Assembly: GCA_020632925.1 (NCBI GenBank)
Contig: JACKER010000012.1
Coordinates: 124,001-188,000 of the forward strand
DNA: 64,000 nt
Direction of reading: 5' to 3'
Origin: Alphaproteobacteria bacterium
GTDB lineage: Bacteria; Myxococcota_A; UBA796; GCA-2862545
The position numbers and the translations under genes are program-made. Positions within the stretch are counted from its first letter, which is position 1. Every line of letters starts with the position of its first letter. The notes beneath the pieces are model-generated. The model saw nothing but the letters and a program-made list of their open reading frames with translations. It was not told where the DNA came from and did not search any database. This document shows positions 51,440-60,273 of the stretch, in pieces.

Positions 51440-52153
51440 ATGCCAAGCCAGATTCTCCTCACCAATGTCGAGTTCACCATCCAGGTCCGAGGTCCCACCT
51501 CGATTCGGGAATGTGAGCGACTTGAACAACTCCTTCGGAAGCGCCTCGTTCGACACTTCGACCGGCGGGGTGTGGCCGGGTTCGTCGAGTTCGAGGTTGA
51601 GGTCGTCCCCGGGTCCGTAAAGGGTCGGATCAAGGTCGTCATTGTTGCGCTGGCCGGACTGCTGGTGGCCTACGGCGAGTTCCGCGAGGCCATCGACTAC
51701 GTCATCGACGACGCTGGCTACGTCGCCGAGCTGGCCTACCGCGCCAGGAACTACGTCGAGCACGCAGAGCCGGACCCCGTTGTTCTCAACCGGGAAGATG
51801 GACCCGTTGTGAGCATCGGGAGGATTCTTGAGGACTACGACGATGGGCTCATGACCCGGGAGCAGGCCAACCGTGAGATTGGGCACCAGTTGAGCTTGGT
51901 GAACGATGCGGACGACCGCGAGGCGCTCGTGCGAGCCCTGGTCGAACTCATCGACAGACGGAATCCGTTCTTCGACTGGGATGCACTTGCCGGGCCGGAG
52001 GGGACGGATCACGAGGTACCCCCTGATGACTCTCGCCCGCCAGGGAACTTGCCTCCTGCTCCGCCGGAAGCGCCCAAGCCGCCCCCTGAGCCGCCCCGAG
52101 AGGGGGGAGGCAAGGGTGGGAAGAAGAAGCGGCCGAAGAAGAAGCGCTCCTGA
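51440..52153 (+). CDS. hypothetical protein with basic C-terminal tail
   Basis: The 237-residue product starts at ATG 51440 after AGAGGAGCCCC. Residues 1-75 look like a compact alpha/beta domain (ILLTNVEFTIQVRG ... FVEFEVEVVPGSVKGRIK), followed by a short hydrophobic helix (VVIVALAGLLVAYGEFREAI), a helical middle, and a C-terminus of Pro/Gly then Lys/Arg (GGKGGKKKRPKKKRS) that would bind nucleic acid or membranes. Unrecognised. It is divergent from the methylase fragment. Confidence 0.65.
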   Translation: MPSQILLTNVEFTIQVRGPTSIRECERLEQLLRKRLVRHFDRRGVAGFVEFEVEVVPGSVKGRIKVVIVALAGLLVAYGEFREAIDYVIDDAGYVAELAYRARNYVEHAEPDPVVLNREDGPVVSIGRILEDYDDGLMTREQANREIGHQLSLVNDADDREALVRALVELIDRRNPFFDWDALAGPEGTDHEVPPDDSRPPGNLPPAPPEAPKPPPEPPREGGGKGGKKKRPKKKRS

Positions 52154-52199
52154 TCCAGTGCTGGGTGCGAGACCCTCCTCCCCGCGCCAGATCCGGGCG

Positions 52200-52472
52200 G
52201 GCTGCTTCTTGACCTGGTGGACGAGGACGGCGCGGTCCTCACGTGGGCGCATCACGAAGGCCATCTCGCCCGATCTCCACCGAGACGGCAGCGCGCCCAG
52301 GCCGAGGTCCGGCGTCCGGCGCGTTCTGGAGCAGCTCGAAGGGCCAGCACTCCCCGGCATCCTCCCAGTCCGTCTTCGCGGCGCGGACCTTCACGTAGAT
52401 CGTTCGCGCGAAGTTCTGGTTCATCTGCCGATCGCGGGCGGTGGCGAACACCTCGAGGGCCCGATCGCTCAT
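52200..52472 (-). pseudogene. GHKL ATPase N-terminal fragment, frameshifted
   Basis: ATG 52472 gives MSDRALEVFATARDRQMNQNF and WPFELLQNAPDAGPRPGRAAVSVEI, the N box (ELLQNAxDA) of HSP90/sacsin-type ATPases common in defence genes. The frame shifts near 52265-52270, after which a short stretch (EMAFVMRPREDRAVLVHQ) continues, and the gene then ends. Only about 90 codons of what is normally a protein of over 1000 residues remain. Confidence 0.55.
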
Positions 52473-52774
52473 GCCTTCTTCCCCCTCATGGCATTGTGAC
52501 GCACGACCACGTTGAGGTCGGACACGGCGACCGTGATTTTCCCGAGTCGTAGCTCGCCCGCGATGAATTCCTGATCATCCCATCCGAGACCAGCGCGGCC
52601 GCTGTCGGGCTGCAGCGGCGCGATGGCATGGCTTCGAGCTGTCACGGCTACAACGCCCGGCCTGGACCACCTGATGCGAGCTCGGGGCCCTGGATCGAGG
52701 ACCTCCTGCCGGATGGTTCTCCCCCCTGGTCGCGATCGGACAATGGGCACGCGAACTTCAATGCCGCGGTGCAC
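52469..52774 (-). CDS. uncertain small ORF upstream of the GHKL fragment
   Basis: The 101-codon frame ends EFIAGELRLGKITVAVSDLNVVVRHNAMRGKKA and its stop overlaps the GHKL ATG (ATGA). That overlap and the coding-like C-terminal half suggest the end of a real gene; the N-terminal half is Arg/Pro-rich and may be non-coding. No family is recognised. The rest of 52775-52861 is empty. Confidence 0.3.
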   Translation of the reverse strand: MHRGIEVRVPIVRSRPGGRTIRQEVLDPGPRARIRWSRPGVVAVTARSHAIAPLQPDSGRAGLGWDDQEFIAGELRLGKITVAVSDLNVVVRHNAMRGKKA

Positions 52775-52861
52775 GAATGGATATGCAGAACCAAGGTTCG
52801 GCGCCGGTTCTGCACCAGGGTCTTGGTTGGTCCTGCAGCCCGTCCCGCCGCGGGTGGAGAC

Positions 52862-54982
52862 TCAGGTGCCCGCCGCGCGCGGGGTGGCCTCCCGAACGTA
52901 GGCTCGGAGCGCGCAGCGGTAGGTTCCCTTCTCGGGGCTGGTGAACGGGTCGCCAGCATGGAACTCGTCGAGCGATCGCCCAGCGGCCGCGAGTGCCTCG
53001 ATGATCTTGCCCTTGGCTTCCGCCTTCGCCTGACGTGCCGCGGTCGTGCCGTCCTTCAGCAAGCGAGCCTCTCCGGCGATCTCCTCGGTGAGGTCCGTGG
53101 TTGGGACCGGGTTAGGACACCGGCGCGCGAGCGCCAAGACGAGCTTGTACGCGGTCGTCTCCGGCTTCAGCTCCTCGATGGCCACGCCGTCGACCCAGAC
53201 CCTGCCAAGTCGTGCGTCCACGACGAGGCGTGCCCCCTCCGGAGCGATGTGGGTGGCGGGCACGTCCTCGTCGAGGCCGGACGCCACGAGGACTACACGT
53301 TCGAGCGCTCGGCGAGTCGGGAATGGGGTCTCCATGGGCACCCCGACGGCGCCCGCGCGCCGGCCCCAGGGCACCAGCACCACCGCGTGCGCGCCGGGCG
53401 CCATGCTGCGCAGCGTGGCTGCGGCGTCTCCGGGTAGGGGCGTGATGGCGTAGAAGACCCGGATCGCGTGTTCGGCCACCGCCAGCCTGCCGAGGTCCAA
53501 GAGGGGACCTCCTGCCCAGGGCTGAGCCGGCCCATCCAGCGCGAGCTCGGCGCGCAAGCAGGTGCGGTACACCTCGGGCTGGAGTTCCAGCGCCTCCACG
53601 TCGGTTTCCGACAACGACCGCGAGGGGATCTCCGGCACGTCACTCACGCCGTAGAAACCGCCGCCCTCGAGCTCGATCGCTTCATGGGCCAGGCCGGCGC
53701 CCGGGTGCTCCTCGGCCTGAATCGCCACGCGCCGGACACGCCGCAGCACGCCCGCGTTCACGAGCGCGTCCGTCCGCCCGCCGAAGACACGCTGCCATCG
53801 ATGGAACGCCTGAGGTCCCCCCGCGAGCCCCCAGAGGTCGGCCTCGTGGTCCTGTTCGGACTGGAGGCGGCGCACGCCGATCGCGTCGAGGTACTTGTGC
53901 ACCTCCTCGACGTGTCGCTGCCCGCCACTGATCTTGAGCCGGCTCGGGATGCGCACGGTCACGGTGACCGGCCGCGTGCTTGGGCCCGCCATCGAGATCT
54001 TGAGTTTGGCCTCGATGATCTCGGCGTTCTCGAACGCGAGCCCGCGTTCCTCGAGGGCCGCGAAGCAGTCGGCCGATCGGAGGCGGTGTACGTCCCCGTT
54101 CGGGAACTCCCATGCGCACTCGGTCAGGCGAACCCGCCCGACGCCGGGCCGGTCGTGGGCATCGAGCGCCCGCTGGCCCTTGTGGAGCGGATCCAGGGTG
54201 CAGGTAGGCCGGTTGGTGAAGAAGGAGGCGTCGTCGAACAACGCCGCGCCGAACGCGACCCGAAGGAAGTCGACAAGGGTGGCGGCGCGAGCCGAGATCC
54301 TCAGGCGGCCGGTCATGGCGTCGTAGCGCACGATGTCGCTGTGGACGGGGCGGAAGGCGATCATGGTGCGCTCGTCGCTGTCGGGCGGCACGGCGAGCGG
54401 CTTCTGGAGGTGGTGGCTGTGCACCACCTGGAAGACGTACACCCCGTCGTCCTCGTAGGACTGCACCTGAGCGTGCGTCCCGAGGCCATGCTCCTTGCAG
54501 TACGTGAGGACGTGGACGCGGAGGCGTTCGGTCCGCTCCTTGAGGCTCTTGATGGGCCCGGCCGAAGACGCGACGAATTCGTTGTACGTCCGTTGGCGGC
54601 CGTCCTCGTGCACCTGGACCAGGGCGCGAGCGTACACGTCGTTCAGCGGAGCAGCGTCGTGCTGACCAAGGAACAGGTGGACGGCGAGCTCGCGCTCACC
54701 CCAGCCGTCCTCGATCCATCCGGGGGACACTCGCCGGTCGGCCATCGCGCCGAGAATCGCGAGCCGCCCGCCTTCCGTGCCGAGATCGTGAATCGCCTCG
54801 AGCGCGAGGAGCAGACCGCTCGTGGGCTCGTCGGTCCGGAACGCCCCCAGGACGGCCGCTGCGGTCAGGACCACGCCCCGCAGCGACGGCGGCCAGCCGA
54901 CACGGTCGAAGACCTTGGCCCACAGTTCGGGTGGGAGCTCCTCGATCGCGACCGCGTCGAGGTACGCCAGGGGAAGCTGCAC
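52862..54982 (-). CDS. unrecognised 706-aa protein of the ubiquitin-like operon
   Basis: GTG 54982 has the strong site GGAGGTCCTC. The soluble 706-residue protein shows no TM helix and no motif I can name. Features: an N-terminal helical part (ELPPELWAKVFDRVGW), HSHHLQKPLAVP near residue 190, a Cys in TNRPTCTLDP, a middle RIPSRLKISGGQRHVEEVHKYLDAIGVRRL, and a C-terminal part with a helix-turn-helix-like KPETTAYKLVLALARR ... LTEEIAG and a Lys/Ala-rich coil (AARQAKAEAKGKIIEALAAAG). It overlaps the JAB-E1 gene by 118 bp, so it is likely the third operon member: a ligase-like partner, target or effector (inference). Confidence 0.75.
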   Translation of the reverse strand: MQLPLAYLDAVAIEELPPELWAKVFDRVGWPPSLRGVVLTAAAVLGAFRTDEPTSGLLLALEAIHDLGTEGGRLAILGAMADRRVSPGWIEDGWGERELAVHLFLGQHDAAPLNDVYARALVQVHEDGRQRTYNEFVASSAGPIKSLKERTERLRVHVLTYCKEHGLGTHAQVQSYEDDGVYVFQVVHSHHLQKPLAVPPDSDERTMIAFRPVHSDIVRYDAMTGRLRISARAATLVDFLRVAFGAALFDDASFFTNRPTCTLDPLHKGQRALDAHDRPGVGRVRLTECAWEFPNGDVHRLRSADCFAALEERGLAFENAEIIEAKLKISMAGPSTRPVTVTVRIPSRLKISGGQRHVEEVHKYLDAIGVRRLQSEQDHEADLWGLAGGPQAFHRWQRVFGGRTDALVNAGVLRRVRRVAIQAEEHPGAGLAHEAIELEGGGFYGVSDVPEIPSRSLSETDVEALELQPEVYRTCLRAELALDGPAQPWAGGPLLDLGRLAVAEHAIRVFYAITPLPGDAAATLRSMAPGAHAVVLVPWGRRAGAVGVPMETPFPTRRALERVVLVASGLDEDVPATHIAPEGARLVVDARLGRVWVDGVAIEELKPETTAYKLVLALARRCPNPVPTTDLTEEIAGEARLLKDGTTAARQAKAEAKGKIIEALAAAGRSLDEFHAGDPFTSPEKGTYRCALRAYVREATPRAAGT

Positions 54983-56325
54983 GAGGACCTCCAGTGGGGG
55001 GAGGAGAGCAGAGCTGGGTCGGGGCGGATCGTCCTAACCAGCGCAGATCCGGCAAGAGGTGGGTGCCAGGGCGTTCCTCCGGACCTCTCCGTGACGAAGT
55101 CGAACGCGAGACGATCCGGCGGGTCCGCCGCGCCGGCGAATCCCGTCACCAGCCTAAGGATCTCGACCACGGCCGCTCCCGCGACCGAGGTGTTGAACGC
55201 CACGACGCTCGGCTGGGGGACGTCGGCTCCGGAGAAGTAGCCCTCGGCGATGCGCTCCGCGCGCTCCTCGGGAGTCATCGCCTCGATCCGCAACCGGTCG
55301 GGGTCCACGTGGCCCCAACACGCCAGACAGGGGCGCCCGGGACCGACGACGACCACCCGACCCGCGCCAGCGGTGATGCTGCCAGTTGCGTTCACGCGGA
55401 ACGCGGTACCGAGGTCCACGACCGGCACGAGCTCGTGGTACGCCATCCGGTTGAGGATGGCGCGGGGGGAGTGGCGGTCGACACACGACACGACCACGTC
55501 GCAACACGCGAGCATCTCCACGCCGACGTCGCCACCCAGGTGGCCACAGGCGGTCGTCACCGAACATCCGAGTCCGAGCGCCCGCACGTAACGCGAGGCC
55601 ACGTCGACCTTGGCGTTTCCGACGTCCGCCGCTCGCGCCCCGAGGACGCGGCTGACGTTCGACGCCTCGACCCGGTCGCCGTCCACGAGTGTGAGCTTCC
55701 CGACTCCGAGGTGTGCGAGCTGCACCAGGACGGCCGAGCCAGTGCCCCCGAGGCCGACGATGCCCACGTGAAGATCACGCAGGATCCGGTGGCCGTGCTC
55801 GCCGAGCGCGAGCACCTGGCGATCGAACCACGCACCCTCGGTAGCCGGCGGGGCGTCCCCACCGCGCACGGTGCGCCCGACCACCCCCACCGCGAGGGAG
55901 GCGGGGACGCTGTCACACTGGGACCAGATCCTCCCGCAGGCCGCCCTCGTCTCACCTGCGAGGACGATCGAGCCGTGCGGTCCGGGGGTCTGCGCGAAGA
56001 AGGACTGCATGAGGCGGGCATCGCCTGCGTCATCCGCCAGGGAGAACCATGGCTTGAGGGTCCTTGGATGGGTGTGTACCGTCAAGATCGCGAGGCCTTC
56101 GTCGCGCGCGGGCCGGACAAGGCGGTTCAGCGCGACCGGATCGATCCGGAGCTGATCCCGCCGGCGGATCAGGTAGCCGTCCTCGGGAACCACGCGGAGG
56201 TGGCGGGCGACGAGCACCTCGCCGCGCACCTCCGCGAGGAGGACACCGGCCGACTCGACGTCGGTCCTCTCGCACAGCGCGTCCGCGAACGCGGACCACT
56301 CAGGCTCGGACAGGCGGAGGCGCAT
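54865..56325 (-). CDS. JAB protease-E1 (ThiF-like) fusion
   Basis: The 486-residue protein combines two ubiquitin-pathway activities. Residues 1-150 are a JAB/MPN metalloprotease: SAGVLLAE (Glu) and HTHPRTLKPWFSLADD (HxHPx7SxxD zinc motif). From about 165 there is an E1-like adenylation domain: VGIVGLGGTGSAVLVQLAHLG (ATP), LVDGDRVEASNVSR, SCVDRHSPR, and GRPCLACWG (CxxC). The C-terminal about 40 codons overlap the next gene and may be non-native. E1 would adenylate the Ubl tail; JAB would process or remove it. The ATG lies 2 bp after the Ubl-E2 stop. Confidence 0.87.
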   Translation of the reverse strand: MRLRLSEPEWSAFADALCERTDVESAGVLLAEVRGEVLVARHLRVVPEDGYLIRRRDQLRIDPVALNRLVRPARDEGLAILTVHTHPRTLKPWFSLADDAGDARLMQSFFAQTPGPHGSIVLAGETRAACGRIWSQCDSVPASLAVGVVGRTVRGGDAPPATEGAWFDRQVLALGEHGHRILRDLHVGIVGLGGTGSAVLVQLAHLGVGKLTLVDGDRVEASNVSRVLGARAADVGNAKVDVASRYVRALGLGCSVTTACGHLGGDVGVEMLACCDVVVSCVDRHSPRAILNRMAYHELVPVVDLGTAFRVNATGSITAGAGRVVVVGPGRPCLACWGHVDPDRLRIEAMTPEERAERIAEGYFSGADVPQPSVVAFNTSVAGAAVVEILRLVTGFAGAADPPDRLAFDFVTERSGGTPWHPPLAGSALVRTIRPDPALLSSPHWRSSCSFPWRTSTRSRSRSSHPNCGPRSSTVSAGRRRCGAWS

Positions 56326-56327
56326 GG

Positions 56328-56918
56328 TCAGTCCCTCCGCTCGAACCGCCCGCGGACACACCGCAGGTAGTCGCGGAGCGTGCTGACACCCGGCTTCCAC
56401 GCCCCGCTGGCCAGGTGCCAGGAGAAGCGCTGCCACTCCTGCTGCAGGAGCACCTCGTGCGACGCTCCGCGCGGGAGCGTTCCATTGGCCACGTGCACGG
56501 CGGGCCGGACCCAGAACATGTCGGGCGCCGCGTCCGGGAAGAGCGGGGGCAGCTTGATCAGCAGCTGCACGCGGTGCGGGCCGTACTCGACCGGGATGTC
56601 GAAGTCGTCGACGACCAGGAACGTCCAGCCGTCGGGCTGGGGGTGCAGCTTGACCTTGTCGGTGGCGAGCCCGGCGTCGGCCAGCTGGTCGACCCCACCG
56701 TAATCGGCCGCGGGCTGGCTGTGCAGCTGGTCGCCGTTCTTCAGCGTCACGGCGCTGTCGTTGCGGACCACGAGGTCGGGTCCGGGCTGCTGCAGGAACA
56801 GCACGTCGCCGAGCGGGATGCCGGCGAGGCCCTTGAGGGCGGCGCCCGTCTGCTGCGAGTCCTCCATCTCGTACTTGTTGCGGTTGATGAACACGTGGAT
56901 GGGCCGATCGGGCTTCAT
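56328..56918 (-). CDS. multiubiquitin-type Ubl fused to E2-like domain
   Basis: The 196-residue protein (ATG 56918, GGAG site) has an N-terminal beta-grasp of the multiubiquitin family: IHVFINRNKYEMEDSQQTG, LKGLAGIPLGDVLFLQ, VTLKNGDQLHSQPAADYGG. The second half is a prokaryotic E2-family-E fold: VEYGPHRVQLLIKLPPLFPD, DMFWVRPAV, EWQRFSWHL, WKPGVSTLRDYL. Gly74-Gly75 sits exactly at the domain junction. The only Cys is near the C-terminus (LRCVRG), so the canonical E2 cysteine is absent. First gene of the operon with JAB-E1 and the 706-aa protein. Confidence 0.87.
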   Translation of the reverse strand: MKPDRPIHVFINRNKYEMEDSQQTGAALKGLAGIPLGDVLFLQQPGPDLVVRNDSAVTLKNGDQLHSQPAADYGGVDQLADAGLATDKVKLHPQPDGWTFLVVDDFDIPVEYGPHRVQLLIKLPPLFPDAAPDMFWVRPAVHVANGTLPRGASHEVLLQQEWQRFSWHLASGAWKPGVSTLRDYLRCVRGRFERRD

Positions 56919-57093
56919 CTCGATCTCCAGCGCGGCGGTGGACCTTGCCGCACATTCAACGTACGAAGGATCTCGATGAAGCGCCGTTATCCGAGTGTTA
57001 GCCGAGAGCCGGAGGGAGACGAACAGTCGGTTAACGCGGCGTGCTGCCCCGTGTGCGTTGTCGGCGATGACCGCCTCGGGTAGATTTGATCTC

Positions 57094-57321
57094 ATGAGCA
57101 TCCCCGACCCCTTCGCTTCGTTCTCCGGTGGGTTCCTCCACAAGGCCGACATCGCGTCCGCCGAAGCCTTCACAGGCGTCCGTGGGCGCTCGTGGTCTCG
57201 GCACGCCGCCGAACCAGCCGTTCGTGCCGGCGCGGATCCCGAGGATGCGGTCGCGGCCGTGCACTGGGCTGGCATTGGTCTCGGTGCTGCTGGAGCCATC
57301 TGGTGGCTCACGCGCAAGTAG
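57094..57321 (+). CDS. possible small membrane protein
   Basis: The 75-residue frame from ATG 57094 (MSIPDPFASFSGGFLHKADI) ends with a short hydrophobic helix (WAGIGLGAAGAIWWLTRK). There is no clear ribosome site and no family match. It is divergent from the ubiquitin-like operon. From 57322 to 57554 I see no gene. Confidence 0.3.
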   Translation: MSIPDPFASFSGGFLHKADIASAEAFTGVRGRSWSRHAAEPAVRAGADPEDAVAAVHWAGIGLGAAGAIWWLTRK

Positions 57322-57554
57322 GGCTGCGCGGTCTCCGATGCACACGCTCCGCTCGGGAGGTCCACCTCGTGACGCGAAGCCAGACGATGGTCCACCAGAG
57401 CGTCTGCTCGAGCCGCCGGATCGGCAGCCGCGAAAGTGCTTCCTGGTCGAGGTCGACGGCCCACGTCGTCGACACGTTCCTCCTCCGCTACGTGGCCGAC
57501 GAGCGGGGGCGGGACGTGCGTCTGTCAGGTGGGTGATGACGGTGGTGGTCCGGC

Positions 57555-57952
57555 ATGATGTCCGGGTGCTGGGACGTCACCTCGGCCACCGAGGACAACG
57601 ACCAAGAGGTGATCACCACGGCCGAACTCACGTTCTCGCCCACCACGGGTGACGATCAGGTGTTCTCCTGGGCCGATCCGGAGAACGACGGTGACCCGAT
57701 CATCGACCAGCTGACCGACGCCGCCGCGGAGTACGCGCTGGGCATCCGGTTCCTCAACGAGCTCGAGAATCCGGTGGAGGACGTGACGCCCGAGATGGAC
57801 GAGGAGTTCGACCAGCATCAGGTGTTCTTCACCGCTCGGCAGTTATGTCTGGTTTGGTGGGCGTGGAGTACGACGACGACGACGTGAACGGGAACCCCTG
57901 GGCCTGCGACCACGGTGACGGTGGGCCGCGGGCTCGGGAGACCTCACGGTGA
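57555..57952 (+). pseudogene. frameshifted secreted acidic lipoprotein fragment
   Basis: The frame reads EVITTAELTFSPTTGDD, VFSWADPENDGDPIID, YALGIRFLNELENPVED and FDQHQVFF, the ordered boxes of a family of small secreted lipoproteins that normally continue to a calcium-loop-like D-x-D-x-NGxPxG end. Near 57845 the frame shifts; the other frame gives VEYDDDDVNGNPWACDHG. The N-terminal signal is short or missing (MMSGCW). A decayed gene. Confidence 0.55.
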
Positions 57953-57960
57953 CTGATGGT

Positions 57961-58182
57961 CTACGCGTCGTCCTGGGCGGATTCGTTCGCGTCGCCCTCT
58001 TCGTCCTTTTCCTCCGAACCTCGTCGGCCTCCTCGCAGGACGCGCAGCGCCGGAGCCTCCGCCGCACGGCGTGCGTCTTCCGTGCGGTTGTTGCCCTTGA
58101 TCTCGCCCACGGCGGAGACGAGGGCAACGACGAGGACGACCACGAGCGTGAGAGCCCCCTGGCCTGCGAGCACCCGATCCAT
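57961..58182 (-). CDS. small single-TM protein beside the antiporter
   Basis: The 73-residue product starts at ATG 58182 after GGAGGGATC. It has one N-terminal TM helix (GALTLVVVLVVALVSAVG) followed by a charged tail (RRGSEEKDEEGDANESAQDDA). Divergent from the antiporter gene, sharing an upstream region of 78 bp. Unknown function; could be an accessory of the transporter. Confidence 0.6.
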   Translation of the reverse strand: MDRVLAGQGALTLVVVLVVALVSAVGEIKGNNRTEDARRAAEAPALRVLRGGRRGSEEKDEEGDANESAQDDA

Positions 58183-58260
58183 GATCCCTCCGGGGCACTC
58201 ACATAACGTCGTGGTGCGCGCTGACAGCTCGTAGATACGCTCCTGCTGGGAGGCCGGGAC

Positions 58261-60267
58261 GTGGAGCACACCTTCGTGGCGGATCTGGGACTTGCGCTCG
58301 CTGTGGCCTCCATCACCGGTGTGATCGCGCGACGCCTCCGCCAGCCTGCGATCGTCGGCTACCTGGCAGCTGGCCTCGTGATCGGGCCCTACGTCCCCAT
58401 CCCGCTGGCCGCCGATCCGGAGCGGATCCACGCGCTCGCCGAGTTCGGCGTGGTGCTGGTCATGTTCGTGGTCGGACTCGAGTTCCGGGTGTCACGCCTG
58501 CTCTCCCTCTTGCCCCGCGCGGGCCTCACGGCGACCCTTCAGATCGGGTCCATGTGCGTGCTGGGCTCCATGCTGGCGGCGGCCGTCGGCTTCTCGGCGC
58601 TCGAGCAGGTGTTCCTCGGAGCCGCGCTGGCCATCTCGTCCACCATGGTGGTCAGCAACGTGTTCGCGTCCCGCCCCGTCGATCGCGCCACCCAGGAGCT
58701 GGTGCTCGGCGTGCTGGTGGTTCAGGACATCGTCGCCATCGTTCTGCTCGCGGTGCTCAGCGGCGTGGCCGAGGGCGCGTCGCTGGCACCAGCAGCGACG
58801 CTGTGGACGCTGGTCCAACTCGCGACGGTGATGGTCACGCTCGCCGGGGCCGGCATGCTGGTCGTCCCTCGGGTGGTCCGCTCGACCCTGGCGTTCGAGA
58901 GTCCCGAGGCGACCGCGGTGGTTGCGGCGGCCGTCGGTTTCGCGTTCGCCGGCGCTTCGATGATGCTCGGCTACTCCCCTGCGCTGGGCGCGTTCCTGGG
59001 TGGAGTGCTGGTGGCCGAGGTCGGCGCCGCCCACCACCTCGAGCACACCATCCGCCCGCTCCGGGACGTCTTCGCCGCCGTGTTCTTCGTCTCCATCGGT
59101 ATGGAGGTGGATCCGCGGGTGGTAGCTCAAGACCTGCCGACGGTGCTCGCGGCCACAGCGGTGGTGATCGCGGGCCAACTCGCGAGCGTTACGGTGGGTG
59201 GGGTGCTCTCCGGCAACGGCCTGCGGACGTCGATCGGCGCGGGGCTGGCGCTGGGGCAGGTCGGGGAGTTCGGGTTCCTGCTCGCGTCGGTCGCGGGGCG
59301 TGCCGGAGGCTCCCGGGTGTCGGGGGTGGTGGTCGGCGTCGCGCTCCTGACCGTGCTGACCACCTCGTGGGCGGTCGGCCGCTCCGACCAGGTGGCCGAC
59401 GCCGTGGAGCGGCGGCTTCCCCCGCGGGTGCGCACCGGGCTCGACCTGTACCGCATCTGGTTCGTCGCCCTCCGCGAGGGGCCGGCGCGCTCGCCCCTCC
59501 TCCGAGCGCTGGCGGTGTGGACGGTGGACGCCGGCGGGTTGATGACGGTTTTGGTCGCGTTTCGCCTGTGGAACGTCCCGCTCACCGCGCGGCTGCTGGC
59601 GTTGGGGCTCACCCCTGGCACGGCGCGTGCCGCGGCCGTCGGCGTGGCGGTGTTCGCCGCTGCACCGTTCGTGCTGGGCGGCGTGCGGACGGGCTGGTCG
59701 CTCGCGGCGCGGGTCGCCTCGCGCGTGGGTGAGGCCGACGATCCTCGCACCCGGCTGGTACGCTTGGTCGTTCAGCTGCTCGCGGTCCTGGGCGTCGGGT
59801 TCCCGACGGTGGCGCTGACCCGTCCACTCATCGGCGACGGCCCGACCCTCGCGTTGGTGGTCGTGACGGCGGCTATGGGGTTGGGCCTCTGGCGGCGCCT
59901 GGGACAGGTGGAGGAGGCGGCGCTGGAGAGTGGTGCCGCGGGCCTGGTGCGCTGGCTGCAACGCGACGCTGGCGCCGACTCGGCGCCGAGCTTTCCGCGG
60001 GACGATCGCTACGGCCCGCTGGAGGGGGCGGTTCAGGTCGAGATCGCTGCGGGGTCCGCGGCGGTCGGACAAACCCTGCGCGAGCTGGACCTACGCGCAC
60101 GGACCGGTGCGTCCGTGGTGGCGATTCTCCGGAATGATCATTCGTCGCTACCGGAGCCGGACCAGACGCTACAGCCAATGGACCGGTTGCTGATGCTTGG
60201 GGACGCGACAAGCCTCGAGCGGGCCCGCGCAGTGTTCGTCGAGGGTGGTGCCGTCACACCGTCGTGA
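58261..60267 (+). CDS. CPA2-family cation:proton antiporter with TrkA-C domain
   Basis: This 668-residue Kef/CPA2-type protein starts at GTG 58261. About 12-13 TM helices carry family segments RRLRQPAIVGYLAAGLVIGP, LAEFGVVLVMFVVGLEF, GAALAISSTMVVSNV (helix with the transport Asp in VVQDIVAI), FFVSIGMEVD and GQVGEFGFLLA. A second hydrophobic block (residues about 410-550) is longer than usual. The C-terminal RCK/TrkA-C domain is VQVEIAAGSAAVGQTLRELDLRA ... LQPMDRLLMLGD. Probable K+ or Na+/H+ exchange gated by a cytoplasmic ligand. Confidence 0.93.
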   Translation: MEHTFVADLGLALAVASITGVIARRLRQPAIVGYLAAGLVIGPYVPIPLAADPERIHALAEFGVVLVMFVVGLEFRVSRLLSLLPRAGLTATLQIGSMCVLGSMLAAAVGFSALEQVFLGAALAISSTMVVSNVFASRPVDRATQELVLGVLVVQDIVAIVLLAVLSGVAEGASLAPAATLWTLVQLATVMVTLAGAGMLVVPRVVRSTLAFESPEATAVVAAAVGFAFAGASMMLGYSPALGAFLGGVLVAEVGAAHHLEHTIRPLRDVFAAVFFVSIGMEVDPRVVAQDLPTVLAATAVVIAGQLASVTVGGVLSGNGLRTSIGAGLALGQVGEFGFLLASVAGRAGGSRVSGVVVGVALLTVLTTSWAVGRSDQVADAVERRLPPRVRTGLDLYRIWFVALREGPARSPLLRALAVWTVDAGGLMTVLVAFRLWNVPLTARLLALGLTPGTARAAAVGVAVFAAAPFVLGGVRTGWSLAARVASRVGEADDPRTRLVRLVVQLLAVLGVGFPTVALTRPLIGDGPTLALVVVTAAMGLGLWRRLGQVEEAALESGAAGLVRWLQRDAGADSAPSFPRDDRYGPLEGAVQVEIAAGSAAVGQTLRELDLRARTGASVVAILRNDHSSLPEPDQTLQPMDRLLMLGDATSLERARAVFVEGGAVTPS

Positions 60268-60273
60268 CGTGAC

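Noticed and set aside
53468..55240. Plus-strand open frame of 590 codons
   Set aside because: Antisense of the 706-aa protein, which has the better ribosome site and operon overlap.
58492..60072. Minus-strand open frame of 526 codons
   Set aside because: Antisense of the antiporter; Arg/Gln/His-rich shadow of TM helices.
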